Positions 57,622-64,000 of a stretch of DNA of 64,000 bases are shown piece after piece. This DNA comes from Halosimplex amylolyticum (lineage in GTDB: Archaea > Halobacteriota > Halobacteria > Halobacteriales > Haloarculaceae): contig NZ_JBLKNW010000002.1 of NCBI RefSeq assembly GCF_051414035.1, positions 744,001 through 808,000 of the forward strand, written 5' to 3'. The notes beneath the pieces are model-generated. The model had not been told where the DNA came from. It ran no database searches and saw only the letters and a program-made list of their open reading frames with translations. Each line of letters starts with the position of its first letter. Position 1 is the stretch's first letter. The position numbers and the translations under genes were made by a program.

Positions 57622-58053
57622 TCAGTCCTCGGCGTCGTCGGCGATCGACGCGGCGATGTCGTCGAGTTCGTCGTCGTCGAGGTCGGGGCCGCTACCGAAG
57701 ATCGAGTGGATGGGGCGGCCGCCGTCGTCGTCGAAGCGCGGGACGACGTGCCCGTGCGTGTGGGGGACCTCCTGACCCGCGACCTCGCCGTTGTTGAACG
57801 CGACCGTCGACCCGTCGGCGTCGACGGCCGACTCGATCGGCTCGACGAGTCGGTGCATCACCGCGAACACGTCGCCCGCGAGGTCGTTCGGCATGTCCTG
57901 GACGTGTTCGTGGTGGTCTTTCGGGATGACGAGCGTGTGCCCCGGCGCGAGTGGGTTCGCGTCGAGGAACGCGAGCACGTCGTCGTCCTCGTAGACGGTG
58001 CGACTCGGGATCTCCCCGGCCACGATCGAACAGAAGATGCAGTCGTCGCTCAT
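57622..58053 (-). CDS. HIT-family hydrolase (Hint-like)
   Basis: This 143-residue histidine-triad protein starts MSDDCIFCSIVAGEIPSRTV (zinc CxxC as in many HINT proteins) and has HTLVIPKDHHEHVQDM and the catalytic triad HTHGHVVPRF near residue ~100. It cleaves nucleoside phosphoramidates or dinucleotides (AMP-NH2, Ap4A-like), in the cytoplasm. The last ~40 residues are acidic (DLDDDELDDIAASIADD). The frame is open far upstream (to 59151) but not coding there. The start codon is followed upstream by the hairpin-rich interval 58054-58425. Confidence 0.92.
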   Translation of the reverse strand: MSDDCIFCSIVAGEIPSRTVYEDDDVLAFLDANPLAPGHTLVIPKDHHEHVQDMPNDLAGDVFAVMHRLVEPIESAVDADGSTVAFNNGEVAGQEVPHTHGHVVPRFDDDGGRPIHSIFGSGPDLDDDELDDIAASIADDAED

Positions 58054-58092
58054 GTGCGAGGCGTCGGCGCGAGCCCCAATCAAGCTTAGCCA

Positions 58093-58345
58093 TCTTTTTC
58101 GCTCGGGGGTCGCCGAAGGCGACCCCCGAGCCAAAAACATGGTCTCGCCGAGCGGAGCGAGGCGAGGCTCGGAAGTCGCAGTCCGCGCAGTGAGCGAAGC
58201 GAACGAGCAGAACCGTCTTCCGGTGGTGAAAAAGGCTGAATCCTCGCTTCGCTCGGATTCGGTGTCCTCGTGAGCGCCAGCGAACGAGGGCTTGTCAGAG
58301 CGGAGCTCTGACAGTGAATCGCGCTCGCTCCGCTCGCGCGAATGC
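58093..58345. repeat. Cluster of hairpin elements, many with an 11-nt TCGCTYCGCTC-type loop
   Basis: The interval between HIT and the lipoprotein gene holds: a 14-bp perfect stem GCTCGGGGGTCGCC-GAA-GGCGACCCCCGAGC (58101-58131, flanked by T5 and A5); CTCGCC/GGCGAG (58144/58161) whose reverse-strand loop is TCGCTCCGCTC; GAATCC-TCGCTTCGCTC-GGATTC (58238-58260); CCTCGT/ACGAGG (58266-58289) with a 12-nt loop; TGTCAGAGC-GGA-GCTCTGACA (58293-58313); TCGCGC-TCGCTCCGCTC-GCGCGA (58319-58341). Stems differ, loops agree. No other content is seen in 58054-58425. Confidence 0.75.
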
Positions 58346-58425
58346 CAGTGGTCAGTTCGCGTGCGATACTGAACAGCGTCCGCTCGATACGACGGTTTTT
58401 GCCGCCCCAGCCCGTAGCGCGGTCG

Positions 58426-59238
58426 ATGCGGTGGCGCCTCCTCGTCGCGCTCGCGGTCGTCCTCACCGCCGGCTGCGGTTCGCTGTTCGGCCAGCAGTCG
58501 CCCGGCCCCGCGACGGACACGCTCACGCCTGCGCCGGTCCCGGAAGTCACGCCGACACCCGAGCGGTGGGGGATCGCGCCCGGCCTCAGTGGGAATTCGG
58601 TCGCCGACGTCGACGCGCTCGTCACGGCCCACCGCGCGGCGACGGCCGGCCGTTCGTACGTCTGGCGCGAGCGCCGCGGGACGACCACCCGTTCGAACGG
58701 GACGGTCCCGCTGTTCGACCGCACGGTCGCGAAGGTCGAGTCGGCGACCGTCTACCGCGTCTGGACCGGCGACGAGCGCGTCCGCCTCCGCACCGGACTG
58801 ACCAACGTCGCCAACTACACAGAGTACGCCGACGGCACCGACCGGATCGTCCGCTACCGGTACGTCGGCTGGCGCGATTTCGAACACCAGCGTCGCCACC
58901 CCATCGACGCGACCGCCCACCGGCACATCGGCGTGAGCGCGACACAGGCAATCGAGCGATACCTCGCCGTCGAGTCCGCGAGGGTCGCCGCGGTCGGCGT
59001 CGACGACCGGCGCCACTACGAGATCGTCGGCCGCAACTGGACCCGCCCCGTCGGCGACCGGGTGACCAACTACACCGTCACCGCCGTGGTCTCGACCGAC
59101 GGGTTCGTCCGCTCGCTCGACGTCTCCTACACCGTCCACTCGCTGGGCCACCCGCGCCGGGTCCGCTACGCCTTCGCCTACGAACGCGTCGGGAACACCA
59201 CCGTCGATCCCCCGGTGTGGGACACCGAAGAAAACTAG
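58426..59238 (+). CDS. Lipoprotein of unknown function
   Basis: This 270-residue protein starts MRWRLLVALAVVLTAGCGSL; the lipobox LTAGC at residues ~14-18 predicts Sec export and lipidation at Cys. A Pro/Thr linker (TLTPAPVPEVTPTPER) precedes a beta-rich domain (HPIDATAHRHIGVSATQAIE, RHYEIVGRNWTRPVGDRVTN, YTVTAVVSTDGFVRSLDVSY). Two or three NYT/NGT sequons occur. Its overall layout resembles the lipoprotein at 61524, and both fit the LppX/LprA-like lipoproteins I recall, but function is unknown. The start at 58426 follows the hairpin-rich interval; a start further upstream at 58342 is open but lacks a signal peptide. Confidence 0.75.
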   Translation: MRWRLLVALAVVLTAGCGSLFGQQSPGPATDTLTPAPVPEVTPTPERWGIAPGLSGNSVADVDALVTAHRAATAGRSYVWRERRGTTTRSNGTVPLFDRTVAKVESATVYRVWTGDERVRLRTGLTNVANYTEYADGTDRIVRYRYVGWRDFEHQRRHPIDATAHRHIGVSATQAIERYLAVESARVAAVGVDDRRHYEIVGRNWTRPVGDRVTNYTVTAVVSTDGFVRSLDVSYTVHSLGHPRRVRYAFAYERVGNTTVDPPVWDTEEN

Positions 59239-59272
59239 TCGCTCGAAATACCCCGGAACCGGCCTCGGCGCC

Positions 59273-59515
59273 CGCGGCTCCTTCCAGTCGCCGCTCGTTG
59301 TAACGTTGTTCTCGCGACGCTCGAACCACGCTTGGCTCGCGGCTGACGCCGCTCGCCTTTCCCGAGACTCTCACTTCGTTCGAGTCTCGCTATTCGCGGC
59401 TCCTTCCAGTCGCCGCTCGCAATAACGTGGCCCTCACTCCGTTCGGGCCACGCTACTCGCGGGTCGCTCCGCCCCCCGCTCGTATTTTGGAGGTGCTCGC
59501 TCCGCTCGCACCTCC
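59273..59515. repeat. Second hairpin cluster with conserved 11-nt loops and a 25-bp direct repeat
   Basis: Between the lipoprotein stop and fumC stop lie: a 25-bp exact direct repeat (59273-59297 and 59395-59419); CGAGACTC-TCACTTCGTTC-GAGTCTCG (59363-59389); GTGGCCC-TCACTCCGTTC-GGGCCAC (59427-59451); GGAGGTGC-TCGCTCCGCTC-GCACCTCC (59489-59515). Each stem is different and perfect; the three 11-nt loops match TCRCTYCGYTC. These are the downstream regions of both flanking genes, so termination or 3'-end roles are possible. Confidence 0.75.
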
Positions 59516-60925
59516 CTACTCGTCCCCGAGGATCACTCGCTCCGTCATCTTCCGCGGGTCGAGCACCTCGTCGGCTTCCTCCTCGCTCAGGTACCCTTCG
59601 GCGACGACGACCTCCCTGATGGTCTTGTCCTCGGCCATCGCCTGCTTCGCGACCTTGCTGGCCTTGTCGTAGCCGATGGCGGGATTGAGCGCGGTCGCGA
59701 GCGCCATCGACTGCTGGACGCGCTCCTCGCAGTGCTCCTCGTCGGCTTCGAGTTTGGCGACGAACTTCTCGGCGAACACCTCGCTCCCGTTGGCGATCAG
59801 CCGCGCCGACTGCAGGAAGTTGTTCGCGAGGATCGGCTTGTACAGGTTGAGGTCGATCTGGCCCTCGGCGGCACCGGCGGAGACGGCAGCGTCGTTCCCG
59901 ACGACCTGCTTGTGGACCTGGTTGACCGCCTCGGCGACGACCGGGTTGATCTTCCCGGGCATGATGGAGGAACCGGGCTGGTTCTCCGGCTGGTCGATCT
60001 CGCCGAGGCCGTTCCGGGGACCGGAGGCGAGCAGCCGCAGGTCGTTGGCGATCTTGTTCAGGCTGCCGGCGACGGTCCGCAGGGCGCCGTGGGCCTCGGA
60101 CATCGCGTCGTGGGCGGCCTGGGCCTCGAAGTGGTTGTCGGCCTCGCGGAACTCGATGCCCGTCTCCTCGCTGATGTACTCGGCTGCCTTGCCGGGGAAC
60201 TCGGGGTGAGTGTTGAGGCCGGTACCGACGGCGGTCCCGCCGAGGGCGAGCTCACTCAGGTGGTCGGTGACGCTCTCGACGCGTTCGACCCCCTTCTCGA
60301 TCTGGGTGCGGTAGCCGGAGAACTCCTGGCCGAGGGTGATCGGCGTCGCGTCCTGGAGATGGGTGCGGCCGGTCTTCACGACGTCGTCGAACTCGGCCTC
60401 CTTGTCAGCCAGTGCGTTGGCGAGGGTCTCTAGCGCCGGGAGGACGTCGTTCTCGACCGCTTCGAGGCTCGCGACGTGCATCGCGGTCGGGATCACGTCG
60501 TTGCTCGACTGCCCGTAGTTGACGTGGTCGTTGGGGTGGATCTCGCGGGTGCCGATCTCGCCGCCGTAGATCTCCGTCGCGCGGTTGGCGATGACCTCGT
60601 TGGCGTTCATGTTCGAGGACGTACCCGACCCGGTCTGGAACACGTCGACCGGGAACTGGTCGTCGTGCTGGCCGGCGATGACCTCGTCGGCCGCCTCGAC
60701 GATGGCCTCGACCTTGTCGTCGTCGACGAGGCCGAGGTCGCTGTTGGCCAGCGCCGCGGACTTCTTGACGACCCCGAGCGCGCGGACGAACCGCCGCCCG
60801 AACGTCTCCTCGCTGATCGGGAAGTTCTCGACCGCGCGCTGAGTCTGGGCGCCCCAGTAGGCGTCGGCCGGCACCTGCATCTCGCCGAGGCTGTCCTCCT
60901 CCGTGCGGAACTCGTCGTCTGACAT
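59516..60925 (-). CDS. fumC: Fumarase, class II
   Basis: This 469-residue protein has the class II fumarase/aspartase superfamily signature GSSIMPGKINPVVAEA, the catalytic TGRTHLQDATPITLG, the substrate regions TGSGTSSNMNANEVIANRAT and HPNDHVNYGQSSNDVIPTAM, and QIDLNLYKPILANNFLQSAR. It interconverts fumarate and malate in the TCA cycle, as a homotetramer, cytoplasmic. Length matches FumC (~465). Start at MSDDEFRTEEDSLGEMQVPA. Its stop lies 1 nt beyond the last hairpin of the 59273-59515 cluster, which may be its 3' signal. Confidence 0.96.
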   Translation of the reverse strand: MSDDEFRTEEDSLGEMQVPADAYWGAQTQRAVENFPISEETFGRRFVRALGVVKKSAALANSDLGLVDDDKVEAIVEAADEVIAGQHDDQFPVDVFQTGSGTSSNMNANEVIANRATEIYGGEIGTREIHPNDHVNYGQSSNDVIPTAMHVASLEAVENDVLPALETLANALADKEAEFDDVVKTGRTHLQDATPITLGQEFSGYRTQIEKGVERVESVTDHLSELALGGTAVGTGLNTHPEFPGKAAEYISEETGIEFREADNHFEAQAAHDAMSEAHGALRTVAGSLNKIANDLRLLASGPRNGLGEIDQPENQPGSSIMPGKINPVVAEAVNQVHKQVVGNDAAVSAGAAEGQIDLNLYKPILANNFLQSARLIANGSEVFAEKFVAKLEADEEHCEERVQQSMALATALNPAIGYDKASKVAKQAMAEDKTIREVVVAEGYLSEEEADEVLDPRKMTERVILGDE

Positions 60926-61034
60926 GCGTAGACCGACGACCGCAGTGGCGTAAAAGCCACCGAAGCGCGCTCACCCCACGTAACCGAGGCCGATCGGGAC
61001 AGGCTTTTGTCACTACCGGCCGCGGCCCCTCGCC

Positions 61035-61481
61035 ATGGACTCGAGCGACCTCCGGGCGTTCGTCGCCGAGGCGCACGCGAACGGATACGCGACGGCCGAA
61101 GGCATCGAAACCGACGACGAGCGGACGGTGATCGAATACGAGCGCGGCGACTGGCGGTACGTCGACCGCTACGTCGGGGGTCGGGAGTTCCTCGGTGCGG
61201 AAGTAGTGAACTACCGGGGCGACCCCGTGTGGGGGATGCACTACGATGGGTACCTCACGGCCGACGACGTGGGCGCGGACGAGGTGTACGACTTCCTCCG
61301 CGACGTGCTCGAACGCGTCTCCGAGTCCGATCCGTTCCGCGGCCCCGACTTCGAGCGCGGCGAGTTCGCGTACGAGTGCCGCGCGAACGGCGACCTCGGG
61401 CGGTTCGACGGGTCCGAAGCGATCCGGCTCGCTGGCCGGACGGTCTACGAAGGGCGCTTCGCCGGCGGTCGAGTGGAGTAA
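61035..61481 (+). CDS. DUF5680-like protein
   Basis: This 148-residue protein contains LRAFVAEAHANGYATAEG, VIEYERGDWRYVDRYVGGRE, FLGAEVVNYRGDPVWGMHYD and DDVGADEVYDFLRDVLERVS. This matches the DUF5680 pattern I recall (a conserved cytoplasmic domain with a GxEVV and WxMxY core) found in bacteria and archaea, function unknown. No metal or catalytic signature is evident. It is divergent from fumC across ~110 nt, and the lipoprotein gene follows 42 nt downstream on the same strand. Confidence 0.75.
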   Translation: MDSSDLRAFVAEAHANGYATAEGIETDDERTVIEYERGDWRYVDRYVGGREFLGAEVVNYRGDPVWGMHYDGYLTADDVGADEVYDFLRDVLERVSESDPFRGPDFERGEFAYECRANGDLGRFDGSEAIRLAGRTVYEGRFAGGRVE

Positions 61482-61523
61482 GGCCACCCAAGACACTTGC
61501 CGGCGGCCGTCGATGGGCCGGTC

Positions 61524-62273
61524 ATGCGCCGCCCCGCCCTCCACCTCGCCATCGCCGTCTGCGTCCTCCTGGCCGGGTGTTCGCTGCTCGGCCCGAACCA
61601 CACTCGCGACGAGCGCGCCGAATCCGCGCTCGCGGACGCGGCCGCGGCGATCAACGACACCGAGACGTATCGGTTCGACGGCGACGTCTCCGTCGTCGCG
61701 ACCGTCGACGACCGAACCGAGCGCGTCGACGTCCGAACGAACGGCACCGTCGACGCCGCCGCACGGCGGATGCACGGGTTCGCCGAGCGCGACGGCGAGG
61801 TCTACGAGTCGTACCTGGACAACCGGACGCGGTACCAGGAGTGCGGCGGGATGTTCGACCGGTGGGCGGTCGACGAACAGGAGGCGGACGACTGGTCGAC
61901 GCTGACGCCGGCCGTCCGACAGCTCTCCCTGCTCGAATCGGGGTCGCTGTACTACAACGGGACCGAGACCGTCGACGGCCGGGAGACGACGCTCCTCGTC
62001 GGCGAACCGACCGCCGAGGCGCTCACGCAGTACCAGGAGCGCCGGTCGCGGTCGCTGTTCGGCGGCCCGAACGTGGAGAACGCCGAAGTGCGAGTCTGGC
62101 TCGACGCGGAGACGAACCGTCCGCGGAAGACGCGGATCCGGTTCGAGGTGTCCCGGGGCGGGAACACGGCGACCGCGACGACGACGATGCGGTTCAGCGA
62201 CTACGGGTCGGCAGCCTCGGTCGACGTGCCCGTGATCCCCGAGGACGACCAGTGGTCGGGGGACTGTCCCTGA
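61524..62273 (+). CDS. Lipoprotein of unknown function (second)
   Basis: This 249-residue protein starts MRRPALHLAIAVCVLLAGCS at 61524; the lipobox LLAGC marks a lipidated Cys at residue ~19. The mature domain is beta-rich (TETYRFDGDVSVVATVDDRT, GMFDRWAVDEQEADDWSTLT, RVWLDAETNRPRKTRIRFEV), consistent with an LppX/LolA-like shell used for hydrophobic ligands; this is an inference. It has no enzymatic motif. The frame is open upstream to 61497 (MPAAVDGPV), but the lipobox argues for 61524. It converges with the surface protein at 62305. Confidence 0.75.
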   Translation: MRRPALHLAIAVCVLLAGCSLLGPNHTRDERAESALADAAAAINDTETYRFDGDVSVVATVDDRTERVDVRTNGTVDAAARRMHGFAERDGEVYESYLDNRTRYQECGGMFDRWAVDEQEADDWSTLTPAVRQLSLLESGSLYYNGTETVDGRETTLLVGEPTAEALTQYQERRSRSLFGGPNVENAEVRVWLDAETNRPRKTRIRFEVSRGGNTATATTTMRFSDYGSAASVDVPVIPEDDQWSGDCP

Positions 62274-62304
62274 AGACCCCGGCGCCGCTCGGTCACGCCT
62301 CCGC

Positions 62305-63489
62305 TCAGGTTCCGTCGGTGTCGGTGGCCGTTTCGGTCTCGGTCGCGGTGTCCGTGTCGGTCATCTCGTCGGTGCCCGTCGGCGCCTCGGTCTCGGCGCC
62401 GGCAGTCTCGGTCGCCGTCCCGTCGTCCTCCGGCACCACGAACCCGAGGTCGACGACCGCCTGGCCGATCTCGGTGTACGGGCCGTCCTCGGCGCCCTCG
62501 CTGGTGACGAAGTCGTAGGTCTCGTCGCCGTCGGTCTCCATGTGCGGCATGGGGATGAGCGGCTTCACCGGCGCCGGCGGGAAGGTGACCTCGGCGACCG
62601 CGTCCGGGTCGTCGAGCGTGACCTCGATCTCCCGGTGGCGGCCGGGTTCGAGGTAGTCCGAGACGCCGACGACGCTCTCGAGCGTCTGGCCCTCCACCAG
62701 ACGCGCGTCGTGGAGCGCGACGTACCCGCCCTCGGAGAGCACCGCTTCCCCGACGGACACGGTGTCGCCGTCGAGCATCTGGTTCTCGAAGTCCACGGTC
62801 GCGAAGGGCATCGACTCTCCTTCGGTGCCCGTGTCCGTCGCGGTCTCGCCGACGTTCCCGTCGGGCGCCTCGGTCTCGGTCGGTGTCTCCGTCGCGGTGC
62901 CGTCGGGCGTCGCCGTGTCGGTGCCCCCGTCGTCGCCAGTCGCGGCGACGAACGCCAGGTCGACGACGGGGAGGCCGGCCTCCGCGATGGGGCCGTCCTC
63001 CTCGCCGCCGCTCTCGACGAAGTCGTAGGTGTCGTCGTCGCCGCTCTCGCGGTGGGGCATCGCGACGAGGGCGCCCGTTCCTTCGAGACTCGTCTGCTCG
63101 AAATCGGCGCCGGGCACGTCGAACAGTTGGGCCTCCGTCTGGTAGTGGACGCCCGTGTCCAGTCGCTCTGTCACGCCGACGACACTCTCCAGGACGTCGC
63201 CCTCGAAGAGGGTCAGGTCGTGGAACGCGACGTAGCCCGGCTCGGAGAACGTCGCCTCGTCGACGACCACGTCGGTTCCGCCGGTCTCCTGGTTGGTGAA
63301 CTGCACCGACGCGAACGGGTCGGTCTCCGACTGGCTGTCGCCGTCCTCGTCGTCTCCCTCCTGGGCCGTCCCGCTAACGACGGCACCGCTCCCGACCGCG
63401 AGCGCGCCGGTCGCCAGCGCGCCGGACTTCAGAAACGTTCGTCGGCTCGGTTCATCTGTCGCCGTCTCCGCTGTGTTCTCGTCTGCCAT
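62305..63489 (-). CDS. Tat-exported surface protein with two DUF7282-like repeats
   Basis: This is a 394-residue protein with the Tat signal EPSRRTFLKSGALATGALAV. Two ~125-residue repeats follow: FASVQFTNQETGGTDVVVDE, ATFSEPGYVAFHDLTLFEGD... and FATVDFENQMLDGDTVSVGE, AVLSEGGYVALHDARLVEGQ..., each ending in a YDFVxSxGxEDGP(I/Y) segment and VVDLxFV. This is the repeat I recall as DUF7282, seen in haloarchaeal surface proteins. Thr/Glu-rich linkers (TETPTETEAPDGNVGE and a C-terminal TDTATETETATDTDG) separate and end the domains. No PGF-CTERM or lipobox is present, so retention is uncertain. Function is unknown. Confidence 0.85.
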   Translation of the reverse strand: MADENTAETATDEPSRRTFLKSGALATGALAVGSGAVVSGTAQEGDDEDGDSQSETDPFASVQFTNQETGGTDVVVDEATFSEPGYVAFHDLTLFEGDVLESVVGVTERLDTGVHYQTEAQLFDVPGADFEQTSLEGTGALVAMPHRESGDDDTYDFVESGGEEDGPIAEAGLPVVDLAFVAATGDDGGTDTATPDGTATETPTETEAPDGNVGETATDTGTEGESMPFATVDFENQMLDGDTVSVGEAVLSEGGYVALHDARLVEGQTLESVVGVSDYLEPGRHREIEVTLDDPDAVAEVTFPPAPVKPLIPMPHMETDGDETYDFVTSEGAEDGPYTEIGQAVVDLGFVVPEDDGTATETAGAETEAPTGTDEMTDTDTATETETATDTDGT

Positions 63490-63763
63490 ACTGGATTCCT
63501 GCGGCGGGAACTAGGGAGATTCGCGGATAAACTCCGGAAACAGTTTTTGCCAGTAATTCGGGGATAGCAGGCGTCCAACACGGATTACTGTGAGTAGGGT
63601 GGTGACGTGTCGACAGTAGCGACTATGTTCGGTGACGACAGCGGTGGTTTCCGGCAGGGAACAGACCGTCACGTGCCTCGAAACGCCCAGCTTACGACCA
63701 CTGAAACAGGCAGTGTCGTCGGAGGGACCACCGCACCCGGTCGACCGGGCGCGGACCGGCTCG
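63490..63763. other. Intergenic region between the DUF7282-like protein and fen
   Basis: About 270 nt without a supportable gene. It contains AGTTTTTGCC near 63542 (candidate promoter for the minus-strand surface protein, ~55 nt from its start) and short AT-rich patches. A plus-strand 105-codon open frame here is rejected. Confidence 0.4.
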
Positions 63764-64000
63764 TCAGGTCCAGCGATCGAGACCGGTCTGGACGACCGAC
63801 TGTTCGATGCGCTCGAAGCCGCGCTCGACCTCGTCGGCGCCGACCTCCCACTCGTCGCAGACGTACGCGCGAGCGGCTTCCATGTCGGGTTCGATCTCGC
63901 GGTCGAAGTCGTACTCGTCGGTGACCGCCGGGTTCAAGAAGAGGTCGCGGATGCGGTCGGCGTTGTCGACGTAGACGTCGCGAGCCTCGAAGACGCCCCA
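63764..64000 (-). CDS. fen: Flap endonuclease-1, C-terminal part (cut by window edge)
   Basis: The reverse strand from base 64000 to a TGA at 63764-63766 encodes the last 78 residues: WGVFEARDVYVDNADRIRDL, FLNPAVTDEYDFDREIEPDM, and so on, ending QSVVQTGLDRWT. The helical C-terminal pattern, the FLNP(A/P)V(T)D(E)Y segment and the QTGLDRWF/T-like end match FEN-1 of archaea, where the very C-terminus carries the PCNA-binding motif. It processes 5' flaps in Okazaki fragments and long-patch repair. The catalytic domain lies outside the window. Recognition is from the C-terminus only. Confidence 0.75.
   Translation of the reverse strand, partial: WGVFEARDVYVDNADRIRDLFLNPAVTDEYDFDREIEPDMEAARAYVCDEWEVGADEVERGFERIEQSVVQTGLDRWT

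Noticed and set aside
63607..63924. Plus-strand 105-codon ORF in the last intergenic region
   Set aside because: Its second half lies antisense over fen and is Arg/Pro-rich; no promoter or family.

Overview
This 64 kb window is chromosomal DNA of a haloarchaeon (class Halobacteria). The evidence is very high GC with strong G/C third positions, strongly acidic proteins, many leaderless genes with a TATA-like box about 25-30 nt before the start codon, Tat (twin-arginine) signal peptides on most secreted proteins, three proteins ending in a PGF-CTERM-type archaeosortase tail, HMG-CoA reductase of the mevalonate route, coenzyme F420 synthesis (CofE), and many small families I know only from haloarchaea. 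The genus cannot be fixed from sequence alone. I see no rRNA, tRNA, CRISPR array, transposase, integrase or phage gene, so this looks like ordinary chromosome with a few accessory modules. Both ends cut a gene: cofE at base 1 and flap endonuclease at base 64000.

Layout. 1-5.8 kb: cofE (5' part), an inositol-phosphatase family enzyme, a Bat-type HTH regulator preceded by a threefold repeat, a small winged-helix protein, a phosphoesterase, a Nudix/eIF2B-like fusion and a metallo-beta-lactamase fold protein. 6-9.1 kb: a GH2 beta-galactosidase with its own promoter. 9.5-12.05 kb: rhodanese, then a tightly coupled four-gene operon (membrane protein plus three tandem Nudix hydrolases, every junction a 4-nt GTGA or ATGA overlap). 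12-18 kb: haloarchaeal families of unknown role, a YdjM-like membrane protein, an Fe-S uracil-DNA glycosylase, a membrane/GAF histidine kinase and small membrane proteins. 18.1-19.4 kb: hmgA. 19.5-22.5 kb: a GbsR/MarR-type repressor divergent from a three-gene ABC-2 exporter, with an inverted repeat over the exporter start codon. 22.6-30 kb: a YtcJ-like amidohydrolase, a six-domain Fn3-like secreted protein and two paralogous Tat/PGF-CTERM propeller-like proteins. 30-40 kb: an aldo/keto reductase, a phosphotransferase, a Tat-secreted CocE-type hydrolase, a CPBP protease, a left-handed beta-helix acyltransferase and a DUF4097-like lipoprotein. 40-49.7 kb: a KaiC/RAD55-like ATPase pair, PHP and cupin proteins, a second phosphotransferase, an acyl-CoA dehydrogenase, chorismate mutase, a glutamine amidotransferase, membrane proteins, an alpha/beta-hydrolase-fold protein and a leader-peptide/membrane-protein pair. 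49.9-56.5 kb: the assimilatory nitrate cluster nasA-nasB-nasC-nasD plus a small ORF. 56.7-64 kb: a MinD-like protein, a HIT protein, two lipoproteins, fumC, a DUF5680-like protein, a two-repeat DUF7282-like surface protein and fen.

How parts work together: NasB imports nitrate, NasA reduces it to nitrite, NasD reduces nitrite to ammonium, and NasC probably serves the Mo cofactor. The nas promoters share inverted-repeat and TTGGTTG elements that look like operators. The most interesting non-gene signals are: a family of hairpins with different perfect stems but one conserved 11-nt loop (58.14-59.52 kb); an ORB-like repeat cluster with an AT-rich stretch and a perfect hairpin (31.35-31.49 kb); and operator-like palindromes at the ABC and nas promoters. 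Several family members lack a key catalytic residue: a Ser-less alpha/beta hydrolase, a Lys-less MinD, a signature-less NasC and a degenerate Nudix box.
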